Source: Tessaracoccus antarcticus (lineage in GTDB: Bacteria; Actinomycetota; Actinomycetes; Propionibacteriales; Propionibacteriaceae). Taken from it: 64,000 nt of DNA. Below are positions 43,650 to 53,710 of this stretch, in pieces (positions within the stretch are counted from its first letter, which is position 1; the number at the start of each line of letters is the position of its first letter). The stretch spans positions 310,001 through 374,000 of the forward strand of contig NZ_REFW01000003.1 of assembly GCF_003688855.1 (NCBI RefSeq), given 5' to 3'. The position numbers were made by a program, and so were the translations under genes. The notes beneath the pieces were generated by a model that was not told the DNA's origin, made no database searches, and was given only the letters and a program-made list of their open reading frames with translations.

Positions 43650-46600
43650 GCCGCCACGTCGTCGAGGGCGAAGAGCTCAATCTGGGACAGAGCCACGGGT
43701 GACATCGCGCAGACGCGCACCGCCTGCCAGAGCCCGGTCGCGCCGAGCCGGAACGGGGTCGTCCGATGTGGGAGCAACGCCTCGTCGTGCGTGGTTCGCA
43801 CCGTGGTGAACGTCTCTCCGTCGACGCTGACCTCCCACACCAGGGAGCCGACGGCGGCGGGCCCTGCAGCCGTCAGCGTCACGTCCGTCACGCCCACGGG
43901 CTCGTCGAAGAACCACCCCACCCACTGCCCCGGCGTCAGGGAAACCCCGGCGAGTGCCTCGTCGTCGAAGAGCGCGCTGGCTGCGATACCGGGATCGGAA
44001 GCGATCGCCCCAGCGCGAGAGCCCGTCAGGTCAGGGTGGTGGGCCCGGGGCGCGGACAGGTCTGAGCCCATTCCCACGGGATTCTCGTCCTCGTGGGCGA
44101 AGGTCAGCTCCAGCAGCGCATCCCCTTGCAGGGCATCCACAGGCAGCCAGCACCGGGACAGCGCGACGCCGTTGAGTCGAGCGCCAACCAGCACACGCGC
44201 ACCTTGTCGCGATCGTGTCGAGCGGATCCGCAGCCGCTGTCCGCCGTCCCGGTGCACCTCGACGTCATCGAGCAGAGGGCATCCGATCAACAACTCGCCC
44301 GAGGCAAGCTCCACGGGGTACAGGCCCAGTGCGGCCCACAGCCACCAGGCGCTCATCTCGCCGTTGTCCTCGTCGCCGGGGAAACCCTGGGCGATCATGC
44401 TGCCGGCGAACAACCGCGCGGCCAGTGAATGCGCCGTCGCGCCCGCCCGCCAGGGCTGGTCGGTGAACGCGTACATGTAGGGGATGTGGTGGGCGGGCTG
44501 GTTCGAGATGGCGCACTGGCCGGAGCGCTGGGCCCGGGCCTCTCTCTGTTCGTGGATCACCGTCCCGTAGCTGCCGGCGAACCGTTGGTCCGCTGTTTCC
44601 GGTTCCGTGAACAGGGCGTCCAGGTGCGTGCGCAACCCGGCAGGTCCGCCGTACAGTGCCGCCAGTCCCGCACCATCGTGGACTGCGGTGACCGACATGC
44701 CCCACCCGTTGGTCTCCACGTTGTCGCCACCCCATGTGCGTGGGTCGAAGTCCTCGTCGGGAAACGACCCATCAGCCAGTCGCCCCCGGAAGAACCCGTG
44801 CCCGGGATCGAAGAGAGTTCTGTACGCCAGCGACCGGTTGCGGAAATAGCGGGCGAAGGCTTCGAGGCGCGGATCGTCCGTCTGCTCCGCGAGACGCCCT
44901 GCCAGGCGCCCGAGGCCTGCGTCGCTGATGGCATTTTCCAGGCTCCAGCTCATCCCTTCATGAACGTCACGGGACACGAAGCCGGTGAACCGGGCGGTCC
45001 CGATACCACTTCGACCCCGGTCCGGGTGCGGCGCCGGTTCACACGCGTTGCGCCAACCGCTCTCGAGGGCGGTGCCTGCATCGAGTCCGACACCCCACCG
45101 CTGGGCGTCCGCGAAGATCTGGTCGCTGGAGGTACCCACCATGCAGTCCTCGTACCCCGGTGCGCTCCATCGCGCCATCCATCCACCTCGCCGGTACTGC
45201 TCAAGGATTCCGTCGACCAGACGGCCCGTCAGGGGTGCATCCAACAACGCCAGAGCGGACCACACGGTGCGGTAGGTGTCCCAGTAGCCGTTGTTGACCA
45301 CGAGGTCGCCGTCGCACACCGGCGCACCCGTCACCTGCGAGGTGTGAACTCCAGCCGGCACCATGGGGTCCGCGAACCGCCACACGGGTACCTCGGAGGT
45401 AGCGAGGTTCTCCGCGGAGGTGTTCGGATACAGGTGCAGCCGGTAGAGCGAGTGGGCAAGAATCGCGCGGCGCTCCTCGTCAGCCAACCCCCGGTGTGCG
45501 TACTCCCCCGGGGCCAGGGGCGGCACGACGACCCGATGCAGCAGCTTGTCCCATTCGTCTCGCGCCCGCCCGGCCAGTTCGTCCCAGCTGACATCGTCAG
45601 CCGCCTCGAGTGCCAGGGAGTGCCGGGCCTGCTCCGTCGAGAGGTAGGAGATGGCGACACGCACCTCAACGGCGCCGACGCCCGCGACGAACCCCGCCAC
45701 ATTGCCGTGGCCCGCATCGTCCAGATGACCGTGACCCGTCACCGGTGTGAGTACCCGTCCGGCGAAGAAGGTGCGCGGCTGGTTGCCCTGCTCGGGTGCT
45801 TCCGGCACCCATCCCTCGAAGCGGTCCGGGGCGGTGAATCGGAGCTGACCGGTGTCCTCCATCTGGTCGATCACGAACCCCACGACCGCCCGGTCGTCGA
45901 CACCGACAACCCGGAAGGCGGCCGCGTGGCTGGTGGCGGTCACCTGGACAGCGAGCCCGCCGTCCAGCTCCGACGACCACCGGTGTGGCGCGGCGACCTC
46001 CGTACCGTCCACCATCCACCGCCGACGCCCATCCCTGGTGGACACTGGTCGCCCGCCCCACGGCATGAGTTGTACGACACCCCGGTCATCCATCCATGGG
46101 CTCGGCTGGTGCGAGAACTGGACGGCCTCCAGCCGGCGTCCGTCCGGGTCGTCGTGGACGAACGGCCTGTACGGCCAGCGGGAGTCGGATGCGTCAGTGG
46201 CGGGCGTGATGAAAGTGAAACCGTGGGGCACCGCCACCAGTGGCAGCGTGTTGCCCCGTGAGAAGCGGTCGCCGGAGTGGGTGCCGCGTCGCGTGTCGAC
46301 ATGCTCGGCAGGGCTTGGTGACTCCGGCCGGACCCACTCCCGCACAACAACCTCGACGACACCGCTCACGAGCCCGAGGTCGTGGTCTCGCAGCGACGAC
46401 GAGCCGAGGACCACCTCCACCACGCCGGACTCGCCCTCGCGCGGTGCCAGGGAGACACTGTTGGCGTTCCACTGCTCCGGCATGCTCCACCGTGCCGCGA
46501 ACTGGTCGTCGGCGGTGAGGGCAAAATCGTAGCGGTCACGCACCTGAGGGTCGTCGCTGAGCCGGGTGCCATCGGCAAAGCGCACGTCGACGGTGACTGC

Positions 46601-46831
46601 GAGAGCCGCCCAGGGGGCGTGGACGGCGGCGGGGCCGTCGGCGTAGAACGCCCAGTCGATGACGGTTCCGGGTGCGGCTTCCACGGCACCGTTGGGCAGG
46701 TCGAGGCGCAGCAGGCCCCCCGCCGGATCAAACTCGTAGCGATGGACGCGGCCGCCGAGGCACCCAGCCCGTGGCCGGGACGACGGAGGATCCTGTGGGC
46801 CGAGTGCTGGCTGGAGTGTCACGGGGTTCAT
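43643..46831 (-). CDS. GH92 alpha-mannosidase
   Basis: 1062 residues: an N-terminal beta-sandwich and an (alpha/alpha)6 catalytic domain with GDEDNGEMSAWW, the calcium/catalytic motif of GH92, plus NGYWDTYRTVWSA and QPAHHIPYMY. A C-terminal discoidin-like domain (about 915-1060) ends the protein. GH92 enzymes are calcium-dependent exo-alpha-mannosidases, usually acting on N-glycan or yeast mannan. No signal peptide, unusual for a family often exported. The ATG at 46831 is preceded by AGGAAGAGG; an ATG at 46876 has no ribosome site, and a GTG nine bases downstream is possible. Confidence 0.9.
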   Translation of the reverse strand: MNPVTLQPALGPQDPPSSRPRAGCLGGRVHRYEFDPAGGLLRLDLPNGAVEAAPGTVIDWAFYADGPAAVHAPWAALAVTVDVRFADGTRLSDDPQVRDRYDFALTADDQFAARWSMPEQWNANSVSLAPREGESGVVEVVLGSSSLRDHDLGLVSGVVEVVVREWVRPESPSPAEHVDTRRGTHSGDRFSRGNTLPLVAVPHGFTFITPATDASDSRWPYRPFVHDDPDGRRLEAVQFSHQPSPWMDDRGVVQLMPWGGRPVSTRDGRRRWMVDGTEVAAPHRWSSELDGGLAVQVTATSHAAAFRVVGVDDRAVVGFVIDQMEDTGQLRFTAPDRFEGWVPEAPEQGNQPRTFFAGRVLTPVTGHGHLDDAGHGNVAGFVAGVGAVEVRVAISYLSTEQARHSLALEAADDVSWDELAGRARDEWDKLLHRVVVPPLAPGEYAHRGLADEERRAILAHSLYRLHLYPNTSAENLATSEVPVWRFADPMVPAGVHTSQVTGAPVCDGDLVVNNGYWDTYRTVWSALALLDAPLTGRLVDGILEQYRRGGWMARWSAPGYEDCMVGTSSDQIFADAQRWGVGLDAGTALESGWRNACEPAPHPDRGRSGIGTARFTGFVSRDVHEGMSWSLENAISDAGLGRLAGRLAEQTDDPRLEAFARYFRNRSLAYRTLFDPGHGFFRGRLADGSFPDEDFDPRTWGGDNVETNGWGMSVTAVHDGAGLAALYGGPAGLRTHLDALFTEPETADQRFAGSYGTVIHEQREARAQRSGQCAISNQPAHHIPYMYAFTDQPWRAGATAHSLAARLFAGSMIAQGFPGDEDNGEMSAWWLWAALGLYPVELASGELLIGCPLLDDVEVHRDGGQRLRIRSTRSRQGARVLVGARLNGVALSRCWLPVDALQGDALLELTFAHEDENPVGMGSDLSAPRAHHPDLTGSRAGAIASDPGIAASALFDDEALAGVSLTPGQWVGWFFDEPVGVTDVTLTAAGPAAVGSLVWEVSVDGETFTTVRTTHDEALLPHRTTPFRLGATGLWQAVRVCAMSPVALSQIELFALDDVAAQ

Positions 46832-47236
46832 CCTCTTCCTGGGCTCTGGCCCAGCGGGTGGGGGCGCGTCGATCATTGAAGCAGAGTGGGTACCAGCTCG
46901 AGTGCCAGCAGACACCTGGCGCAGCGACTACCGGCCGGGTCCGCGTCGATCTGCGGATGCAGGTAGCTGGTCATGGCGCCCTCAGACCGGAGGCCGCCGG
47001 AAACCCCGGTTGGAGTGAAGGGGTCTCGCGCGGTACGGTCGAACTTAGTTCGTTAACGTATCGTAGCTGCTGGGGCGTCTGCGGTTCTGGGTTCACTGCG
47101 TTCCCGGATGGGTGGAAAGCGGTCAACCCGCACCCTCGTTCAGCAGCGGGAGTCATCGCCACGCCCCCAAGGGACCCACCCCACATGCGCAGGGCCGTCG
47201 CGGCGCGCGCGTGGAATCGTCAGGAAGTCGCTCACC
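46832..47236. other. Intergenic region between GH92 and ABC exporter
   Basis: About 405 bp between divergent genes. It includes an AT-richer patch at 47041-47065 with the perfect palindrome CGTTAACG (47051-47058) next to GAAC/GTTC arms, a possible operator or promoter zone. No convincing coding frame or -10/-35 pair was found. Confidence 0.4.
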
Positions 47237-48994
47237 ATGTCACCACCACTGCTCGAGGACACCTACCAGGGGGACCGACCCCTGCGAACCCTCGTTGCAC
47301 TTTTTGCCGGCCAACGGGGAAGGCTCGCCATCGGCGCGCTCGCCTTCGTCATCAAACACTCACCCGTCTGGGTCATGCCGGTGCTCACCGCTGACGTCAT
47401 CGACATCGTCGTCCAGCACCGACCACTGTCCGAGCTGTGGCTGGCCGCAGGCTTCATGGGCGTACTCGTGGCCGTGAACCTGCCGCTGTCGCAGGTCTTC
47501 ATCCGAGCGCTGTCCAAGTCCGTGCGCACGGTGGAGACCGACCTCCGCATGGCCCTGGCTCGGCGTCTGCAGGAACTTTCGATCGGCTACCACCGCCGGA
47601 TCAGTCCGGGCGTGCTGCAGGCCAAGATCGTTCGCGACGTCGAGAACGTGGTGGAGGGCACCCGGCAGAGCATCGACACCGGTCTCGCCGCCATCACGAC
47701 CCTGATCGGCGCCATCGTCATCACCGCCATACGGGTCCCCGAGTTCCTCATCGTGTTCGCGCTCGCGGTGCCGGCCTCGGCTGCACTCATCGTGGCCATG
47801 CGAACACGCATGACGGCCCGCAACCGGGCTTTCCGCACCCAGGTGGAGCAGATGTCCGCCCGTGTCAGCGAGATGACCCACCTCGTGCCGATCACCCGGG
47901 CCCACGCGCTCGAGGCCGACGAACTGGCCCGCGTGGACCAGTCGCTGCTGGGCGTCCGCGAGGCCGGCATCCGCCTGGACGTCGTCAACGGTCGCTTCGG
48001 CGCACTCTCATGGGTCGTGTTCCAGCTCTTGTCAGTGCTCTGCCTCGTCGGAGCCGCCTGGGTGGCATGGACCGGTACCTTCGACGTGTCAGCCGGTGAC
48101 GTCGTCATGCTGTCGAGCTACTTCATGTCACTCACGGGCTCCGTCACGGCGCTACTCTCACTGGCCCCAATCATCGCCAAGGGGCTTGAGTCCGTGCGCT
48201 CGATGGGCGAGGTGCTCACGGAACCAGATATCGAGCGGAACGCCGGCAAGGCCGACGCCGGCGCGGTCCGAGGCTCCTTCAGCTTCGAGGACGTCACCTT
48301 CGCGTACTCGGATGCCCCCGACGAGCATGCCATCTCAGGGCTCAACCTCGAGGTGCGACCCGGTGAGACCATCGCCTTCGTGGGGCCCTCCGGCTCCGGC
48401 AAGTCGACGGTGCTGAACATGGTGATCGGCTTCCTCACACCGGTACGCGGTCGCATCCTTCTTGATGGTCGCGACATGGGGGAACTCGACCTGCGCACCT
48501 ACCGCCGTCACCTCGCGGTCGTCCCGCAGGAGTCCTTCCTGTTCGAGGGTTCCGTGCGGGCGAACGTCACCTACGGCAACGACGACCTGAGCGACGATAC
48601 GGTCCGTGAGGCGCTCCGGGACGCCAACGCCCTCGATTTCGTCGAGCAGATGGGTGGGCTCGAGGCGGTGATCGGTGAGCGCGGCGCCCGACTCTCAGGC
48701 GGTCAGCGACAGCGTCTGGCCATTGCGCGGGCTCTCATCCGTGACCCACGGGTGCTGGTTCTCGATGAGGCCACATCGGCGCTCGACACAGCCTCCGAAC
48801 GCCTCGTGCAGGAGGCGTTGGCCCGTCTCATGGAGGGCAGGACCACCTTCGTCGTTGCCCACCGACTCACCACCATCCAGGGGGCCGACCGCATCGTCGT
48901 CATGCAGGACGGCCGTCTCGTGGAACAGGGCACCCACGAGGACCTCCTGGCGGGGCGCGGCGCCTACAGCCAGCTTCAGGGGCTCAGCACCTGA
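47237..48994 (+). CDS. ABC exporter (fused membrane and ATPase domains)
   Basis: 585 residues. A type-I exporter membrane domain with six helices (about 20-320) is followed by an ATPase domain (about 345-585) with Walker A GPSGSGKST, signature LSGGQRQR, Walker B VLVLDEATSALD and switch AHRLTT. Such half-transporters homodimerise or pair with another half; no second half is nearby. The substrate is unknown, and nothing ties it functionally to the mannan genes beyond location. The ATG at 47237 follows AGGAAG. A strong bidirectional terminator lies downstream. Confidence 0.88.
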   Translation: MSPPLLEDTYQGDRPLRTLVALFAGQRGRLAIGALAFVIKHSPVWVMPVLTADVIDIVVQHRPLSELWLAAGFMGVLVAVNLPLSQVFIRALSKSVRTVETDLRMALARRLQELSIGYHRRISPGVLQAKIVRDVENVVEGTRQSIDTGLAAITTLIGAIVITAIRVPEFLIVFALAVPASAALIVAMRTRMTARNRAFRTQVEQMSARVSEMTHLVPITRAHALEADELARVDQSLLGVREAGIRLDVVNGRFGALSWVVFQLLSVLCLVGAAWVAWTGTFDVSAGDVVMLSSYFMSLTGSVTALLSLAPIIAKGLESVRSMGEVLTEPDIERNAGKADAGAVRGSFSFEDVTFAYSDAPDEHAISGLNLEVRPGETIAFVGPSGSGKSTVLNMVIGFLTPVRGRILLDGRDMGELDLRTYRRHLAVVPQESFLFEGSVRANVTYGNDDLSDDTVREALRDANALDFVEQMGGLEAVIGERGARLSGGQRQRLAIARALIRDPRVLVLDEATSALDTASERLVQEALARLMEGRTTFVVAHRLTTIQGADRIVVMQDGRLVEQGTHEDLLAGRGAYSQLQGLST

Positions 48995-49019
48995 CACCCC
49001 CGCGTACCCGAGGGACAGG

Positions 49020-49067
49020 CGAAGGCCCCGACGCAGTGCTCGTGGTCACGATGCGTCGGGGCCTTCG
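49020..49067. terminator. Bidirectional terminator between ABC exporter and ilvC
   Basis: A 16-bp perfect stem (CGAAGGCCCCGACGCA / TGCGTCGGGGCCTTCG) with a 16-nt loop between two convergent genes. Confidence 0.85.
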
Positions 49068-49081
49068 TCGGTGGTGGAGGG

Positions 49082-50128
<1,047 letters not shown>

Positions 50129-50184
50129 TCATTGGGATGGGAGCCCCCGTCTGGGGGTCCACGGGGGGGCTCGCCCCCCGCACG

Positions 50185-50691
50185 TTACTTGGACTTGTGC
50201 TCGGCCAGCGTCTTCGCGCCACGGCCCAGTGCCACCTGGCCAGACTGGACGAGTTCCTGGATGCCGTGGGAGGACAACATCTCCAACAGCGCGGCCAACT
50301 TCTCGCTGCTGCCCGTGGCCTCGATGGTGATGGACTCGGCCGACACGTCGACGGCCTTGCCGCGGAACAGGCTGACCACGTCGATGATCTGGCTGCGGGT
50401 GTGCACGTCGGCCTTCACCTTGACGAGCACCATCTCGCGACGCACGGTGTTGGGGCCGAGCTCCAACACCTTGCGCACCTCGATGAGCTTGTTGAGCTGC
50501 TTGACGATCTGCTCCAGGGCAGCGCCGTCCTCAGCGTTGGCCACCACCGTCATGCGGCTGACTTCGGGCCGCTCGGTGGGGCCGACCGCCAGGGACTCGA
50601 TGTTGAAGCCGCGGCGCGAGAACAATGCGGCGATGCGGGTGAGGACGCCCGGCCGGTTGGAGACCAGGACGCTCAGCGTGTGTGTACTCAC
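50185..50691 (-). CDS. ilvN: Acetolactate synthase small (regulatory) subunit
   Basis: 168 residues: an N-terminal ACT domain ([32 protein letters not shown]) that binds branched-chain amino acids for feedback inhibition, and a C-terminal regulatory domain. It activates IlvB and gives valine sensitivity. The GTG at 50691 overlaps the ilvB stop (GTGA), so translation is coupled; a longer reading upstream lies inside ilvB. Confidence 0.95.
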   Translation of the reverse strand: MSTHTLSVLVSNRPGVLTRIAALFSRRGFNIESLAVGPTERPEVSRMTVVANAEDGAALEQIVKQLNKLIEVRKVLELGPNTVRREMVLVKVKADVHTRSQIIDVVSLFRGKAVDVSAESITIEATGSSEKLAALLEMLSSHGIQELVQSGQVALGRGAKTLAEHKSK

Positions 50692-52430
50692 AGGAGTTCG
50701 TCTTCCCACTCTGGGGCCATGTCGCGGGCCACTTGGATCTCATCGTTACTGGTGCCTGCCGACACCATCGGAAACACCATCGCGTCCTTGTGGACGACGA
50801 ACTCCACCACGACGGGGCGGTCGTTGATCTCGAGCGCCCGCTTGATGGCGACCTCCATCTCCTCCTCGTTCGTTGCCTTCAGCCCGACGCAGCCCATGGC
50901 TTCCGCGAGCATCTGGAAATTGGGGATGGACTCGGTGTGCAGGTCGGTGTTGGAGTACCGCTCGTTGTAGAACAGGCTCTGCCACTGGCGCACCATTCCG
51001 AGGGCATGGTTGTTGATCACGGCGATCTTGATGGGGATGTTGTTGAGCGCGCAGGTGACGAGTTCCTGGTTGGTCATCTGGAAACAACCATCACCATCGA
51101 TGCCCCACACCGTGGTCTCCGGTGCCGCCACCTTGGCGCCCATGGCGGCAGGGACACAGAATCCCATGGTTCCGGCGCCGCCGGAGTTGAACCACTTGTT
51201 GGGCTGCTCGTGCGGCAGGTAGTGGGCGGACCACATCTGGTGCTGCCCGACGCCCGTCACAAAGATGGTGTCCGGGGGGCTCAGTTGCCCGATCCGCTGG
51301 ATGACCTCCTGCGGCGACAGGCGACCGTCGGGTGCCTCGTCCCAGTGGGGCTGGTACTTGGCACGCATGCCCTTCAGCATGGTGCGCCACGGATCGATGG
51401 CAGGCGGCTCGACGCCCGTCAGTTCCTCGTTGAGGAGCCGCATTGTCTCCTTGCAGTCGCCGACGATGGGGACATCCACGGCCCTGTTCTTCCCGATCTC
51501 CGCGGGGTCAATATCGGCGTGGATCACCTTGGCGAACGGGGCGAAACTGTCCAGCTTGCCCGTGACCCTGTCGTCGAAGCGGGTACCGATGGCGATGAGC
51601 AGGTCTGCCTTCTGCAGGGCACCGACGGCTGCGACCGTGCCGTGCATTCCGGGCATGCCCATGTTGAGCTCGTTGGAATCCGGCAGGACACCCCGCGCCA
51701 TCAGCGTGGTGACGACGGGGATCTGGGTGCGCTCCACAAGTTCGGCCAATTCGGCGTGGGCACGGGCACTGATCACACCGCCACCGATGTAGAGGACCGG
51801 CTTGCGTGCCTCCATGATCATCTTCGCGGCAGCACGGATCTGCTTGATGTGCGGCTTCGTGGTGGGCTTGTACCCGGGCAGGTCCAGTTCCTCGGGCCAC
51901 ACGAACGGTGCCGAACCGGACAGCGCGTCCTTGGCGATGTCCACCAGCACCGGGCCGGGCCGTCCCGTGGAGGCGATGTGGAATGCCTCCCGGATGGCCA
52001 GCGGGATGTCAGCCGTCCGCTTGATGAGGAAGCTGTGCTTGGTGATGGGCATCACGATGCCCCGGATGTCAGCCTCCTGGAAGGCATCGGTGCCGATGGA
52101 ACTGGAGTTCACCTGCCCCGTGATGGCCACCATCGGCGTGGAGTCCATGTAGGCGTTGCCGATGGGGGTCACCAGGTTGGTGGCGCCCGGCCCGGAGGTG
52201 GCAATGCAGACGCCGACCCGTCCGGTGGCCATCGCGTAGCCCTCGGCCGCGTGACCGGCCCCCTGCTCATGGCGGACCAGGATGTGGCGGATGCTGCTGT
52301 CGTAGAGCGGGTCGTACGCCGGCAGGATGGCCCCGCCGGGGATGCCGAACATTACTTCGACACCGACGCGTTCGAGAGACTCAACAAGCGCCTGCGCACC
52401 TGTCAACAGCTGGTTGTCGATGTCCGACAT
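50688..52430 (-). CDS. ilvB: Acetolactate synthase large (catalytic) subunit
   Basis: 580 residues of the thiamine-diphosphate enzyme family: an N-terminal pyrimidine-binding domain with [14 protein letters not shown] and [13 protein letters not shown], a central FAD-binding-like domain, and the C-terminal diphosphate domain with [14 protein letters not shown]. It makes acetolactate (valine, leucine) and acetohydroxybutyrate (isoleucine). Its start is preceded by GGGAGAGCC. A leader peptide, hairpin and terminator upstream point to attenuation by branched-chain aminoacyl-tRNA supply. It accepts the 2-oxobutanoate made through CimA. Confidence 0.96.
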   Translation of the reverse strand: MSDIDNQLLTGAQALVESLERVGVEVMFGIPGGAILPAYDPLYDSSIRHILVRHEQGAGHAAEGYAMATGRVGVCIATSGPGATNLVTPIGNAYMDSTPMVAITGQVNSSSIGTDAFQEADIRGIVMPITKHSFLIKRTADIPLAIREAFHIASTGRPGPVLVDIAKDALSGSAPFVWPEELDLPGYKPTTKPHIKQIRAAAKMIMEARKPVLYIGGGVISARAHAELAELVERTQIPVVTTLMARGVLPDSNELNMGMPGMHGTVAAVGALQKADLLIAIGTRFDDRVTGKLDSFAPFAKVIHADIDPAEIGKNRAVDVPIVGDCKETMRLLNEELTGVEPPAIDPWRTMLKGMRAKYQPHWDEAPDGRLSPQEVIQRIGQLSPPDTIFVTGVGQHQMWSAHYLPHEQPNKWFNSGGAGTMGFCVPAAMGAKVAAPETTVWGIDGDGCFQMTNQELVTCALNNIPIKIAVINNHALGMVRQWQSLFYNERYSNTDLHTESIPNFQMLAEAMGCVGLKATNEEEMEVAIKRALEINDRPVVVEFVVHKDAMVFPMVSAGTSNDEIQVARDMAPEWEDELL

Positions 52431-52470
52431 GGCTCTCCCTTCGGGTCATGGGTTGTGATCTCCGGCCAAC

Positions 52471-52504
52471 AAAAAACCCTCGGCGCCGGTATGGCACGCG
52501 AGGG
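52471..52504 (-). terminator. ilvB leader attenuator terminator
   Basis: On the transcript: CCCTCG, bulged C, GTGCC, loop ATACC, GGCGC, CGAGGG, followed by six U. The stem has 11 pairs with one bulge. It sits 40 bp before the ilvB start and right after the leader hairpin, so it can stop transcription before ilvB. Confidence 0.75.
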
Positions 52505-52535
52505 AGCGTTTCGCTGGAACAGTTCGCGAAACGCT
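52505..52535 (-). promoter_or_regulatory. Leader hairpin of the ilvB attenuator
   Basis: A perfect 10-bp stem AGCGTTTCGC / GCGAAACGCT with an 11-nt loop. It begins immediately after the leader-peptide stop codon and abuts the terminator stem. A ribosome paused in the last leader codons would cover its 5' arm. Confidence 0.65.
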
Positions 52536-52568
52536 TCAGAAAATTACGAGTCCTTGGCTGGTGATCAC
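52536..52568 (-). CDS. Putative ilvB leader peptide
   Basis: GTG ATC ACC AGC CAA GGA CTC then GTA ATT TTC TGA, encoding (M)ITSQGLVIF. Leu, Val and Ile codons stand consecutively just before the stop, all three products of the ilv/leu pathway. The GTG lies at the predicted transcription start (7 nt after the -10-like box), so it would be read from a leaderless mRNA, as known for some actinobacterial leader peptides. The downstream hairpin and terminator complete a classic attenuator layout. Confidence 0.65.
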   Translation of the reverse strand: MITSQGLVIF

Positions 52569-52574
52569 GGGTTC

Positions 52575-52604
52575 ACAATGGCCCAGAGGGCGCAATCGTG
52601 TCAA
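52575..52604 (-). promoter_or_regulatory. Promoter of ilvBNC
   Basis: Perfect -35 TTGACA (52604-52599) and -10-like CATTGT (52580-52575) with an 18-bp spacer. The expected transcription start is near 52568. Confidence 0.6.
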
Positions 52605-52632
52605 GCACCCCCGCAGCTGTCCTGCATGATGA

Positions 52633-52664
52633 GACGGGCCGAGGCGTCTCGCGCTCGGCCCGTC
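52633..52664 (-). terminator. Terminator after the small membrane protein gene
   Basis: An 11-bp perfect stem GACGGGCCGAG / CTCGGCCCGTC with a 10-nt loop, 17 bp after the stop codon at 52682 and just before the ilvB promoter. Confidence 0.8.
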
Positions 52665-52681
52665 CCATTGCGCACGTGGGA

Positions 52682-53170
52682 TCAGACGGCGATGGCGTCG
52701 TCGCGAACGTCCACGCGGGCCGCGGGGCGGATGCCCATGAACGCCCAGCCGATCAGCCCGAACATGACGCCGAGCCCGATGACCAGGGCCGCGACGCCGA
52801 ACGCCAGCACCGACGTGAAGAGCGAGGCACGGAGGAAGGAGGCGGTCATGACGGTGTCGCGCTGCCCCTGGTACTTGTCAGCCAGTTCCTGGTCGCCGGC
52901 GGCCTTGGCCGCGCCAGAGAGTGCCCCGAGCTCGGCGTAGGTCTTGCCCTCGGATGCTTCCAGCGCGTGATGGTTGATGATGTCGGCTTGCGCGTACGCC
53001 GAGAACGGCCCATCCACCTTGTCTCCGCCCAGGAAGGCGGCGTCGTCGGGGACCACGATGTTCTCGGCAGCAAGCTGCTGGCTGACGGCGCCGTAGGTGA
53101 TGCCGCCGGCGACGATCATGATGATTCCTGCGATGAGGGACAGCATGCCCACGACCTTGACGTTCTTCAT
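52682..53170 (-). CDS. Membrane protein often labelled LigA dioxygenase, function unknown
   Basis: 162 residues with two hydrophobic segments: residues 5-30 (MLSLIAGIIMIVAGGITYG) and about 108-150. The extracytoplasmic loop between them includes SAYAQADIINHHALE and GKTYAEL. Closely similar actinobacterial proteins are commonly named 'aromatic ring-opening dioxygenase LigA', but no dioxygenase metal site is visible and the membrane layout argues against that name. The ATG at 53170 follows GGAG. It stands alone with its own terminator. Confidence 0.7.
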   Translation of the reverse strand: MKNVKVVGMLSLIAGIIMIVAGGITYGAVSQQLAAENIVVPDDAAFLGGDKVDGPFSAYAQADIINHHALEASEGKTYAELGALSGAAKAAGDQELADKYQGQRDTVMTASFLRASLFTSVLAFGVAALVIGLGVMFGLIGWAFMGIRPAARVDVRDDAIAV

Positions 53171-53274
53171 TTCTGGCTCCGATTCGTTGTTCGTTCGCCT
53201 CCGACGAGATGTCGAGAGAGCCTTGCGGCACCGATGGTAGACCAGAGTTTCCACCCTGTCGCCTACGCCCCGGG

Positions 53275-53691
53275 TTAAGCGCGTCCGGACCCGCCCGGCC
53301 CCATCAGGACGGCGTGCACTTCGTCGAGGTCCCGGTGGATGAGTCCACGCATGTTGCTGATTCCGGGTGCGTCGGCGTGCCGGGGCAGCACGTGGACGTG
53401 GGCGTGGAACACCGCCTGACCGGAATCGGGGCCGACGTTGGTCAGGATGTTGAAGCCGGTGGCGCCCAGCCGGTCACGCAGCAGGTTGCTCACGGCAAGG
53501 AGCGCGGGGGCCACGTCGGCCAGGACGTGGGCGTCGACGAGTGCATGGTCCACGTGGCGGCGTGGGACCACCAACGTGTGACCCTCCTGCCAGGGCTCCA
53601 CGTCGAGGAAGGCGTAGGAGAGGTCGTCGGCGTAGACCTGCTTGGAGGGGATCTCTCCGGAAATGATCCTGCAGAAAAGGCACTCGGTCAT
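53275..53691 (-). CDS. HIT-family nucleotide hydrolase
   Basis: 138 residues. The histidine triad is seen in VFHAHVHVLPR, with the N-terminal CLFCRIISGEIP zinc-binding-like start common to bacterial Hint/HIT proteins. These hydrolyse nucleoside phosphoramidates or dinucleotides; the exact substrate is not predictable. The ATG is at 53691, 19 bp after the hisF stop, so it probably belongs to the hisF transcript. Confidence 0.92.
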   Translation of the reverse strand: MTECLFCRIISGEIPSKQVYADDLSYAFLDVEPWQEGHTLVVPRRHVDHALVDAHVLADVAPALLAVSNLLRDRLGATGFNILTNVGPDSGQAVFHAHVHVLPRHADAPGISNMRGLIHRDLDEVHAVLMGPGGSGRA

Positions 53692-53710
53692 CGCGGTGGT
53701 TCCTCTCAGT

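Noticed and set aside
15135..48994. Mannan locus as a prophage or integrative element
   Set aside because: No integrase, attachment repeats, relaxase or phage genes were found; only weak decay signs at the left edge support past insertion.
50163..50180. G-run/C-run between ilvN and ilvC as a terminator
   Set aside because: The loop is very short, no T-run follows and ilvC directly follows in the same direction, so only a pausing or processing role is suggested.
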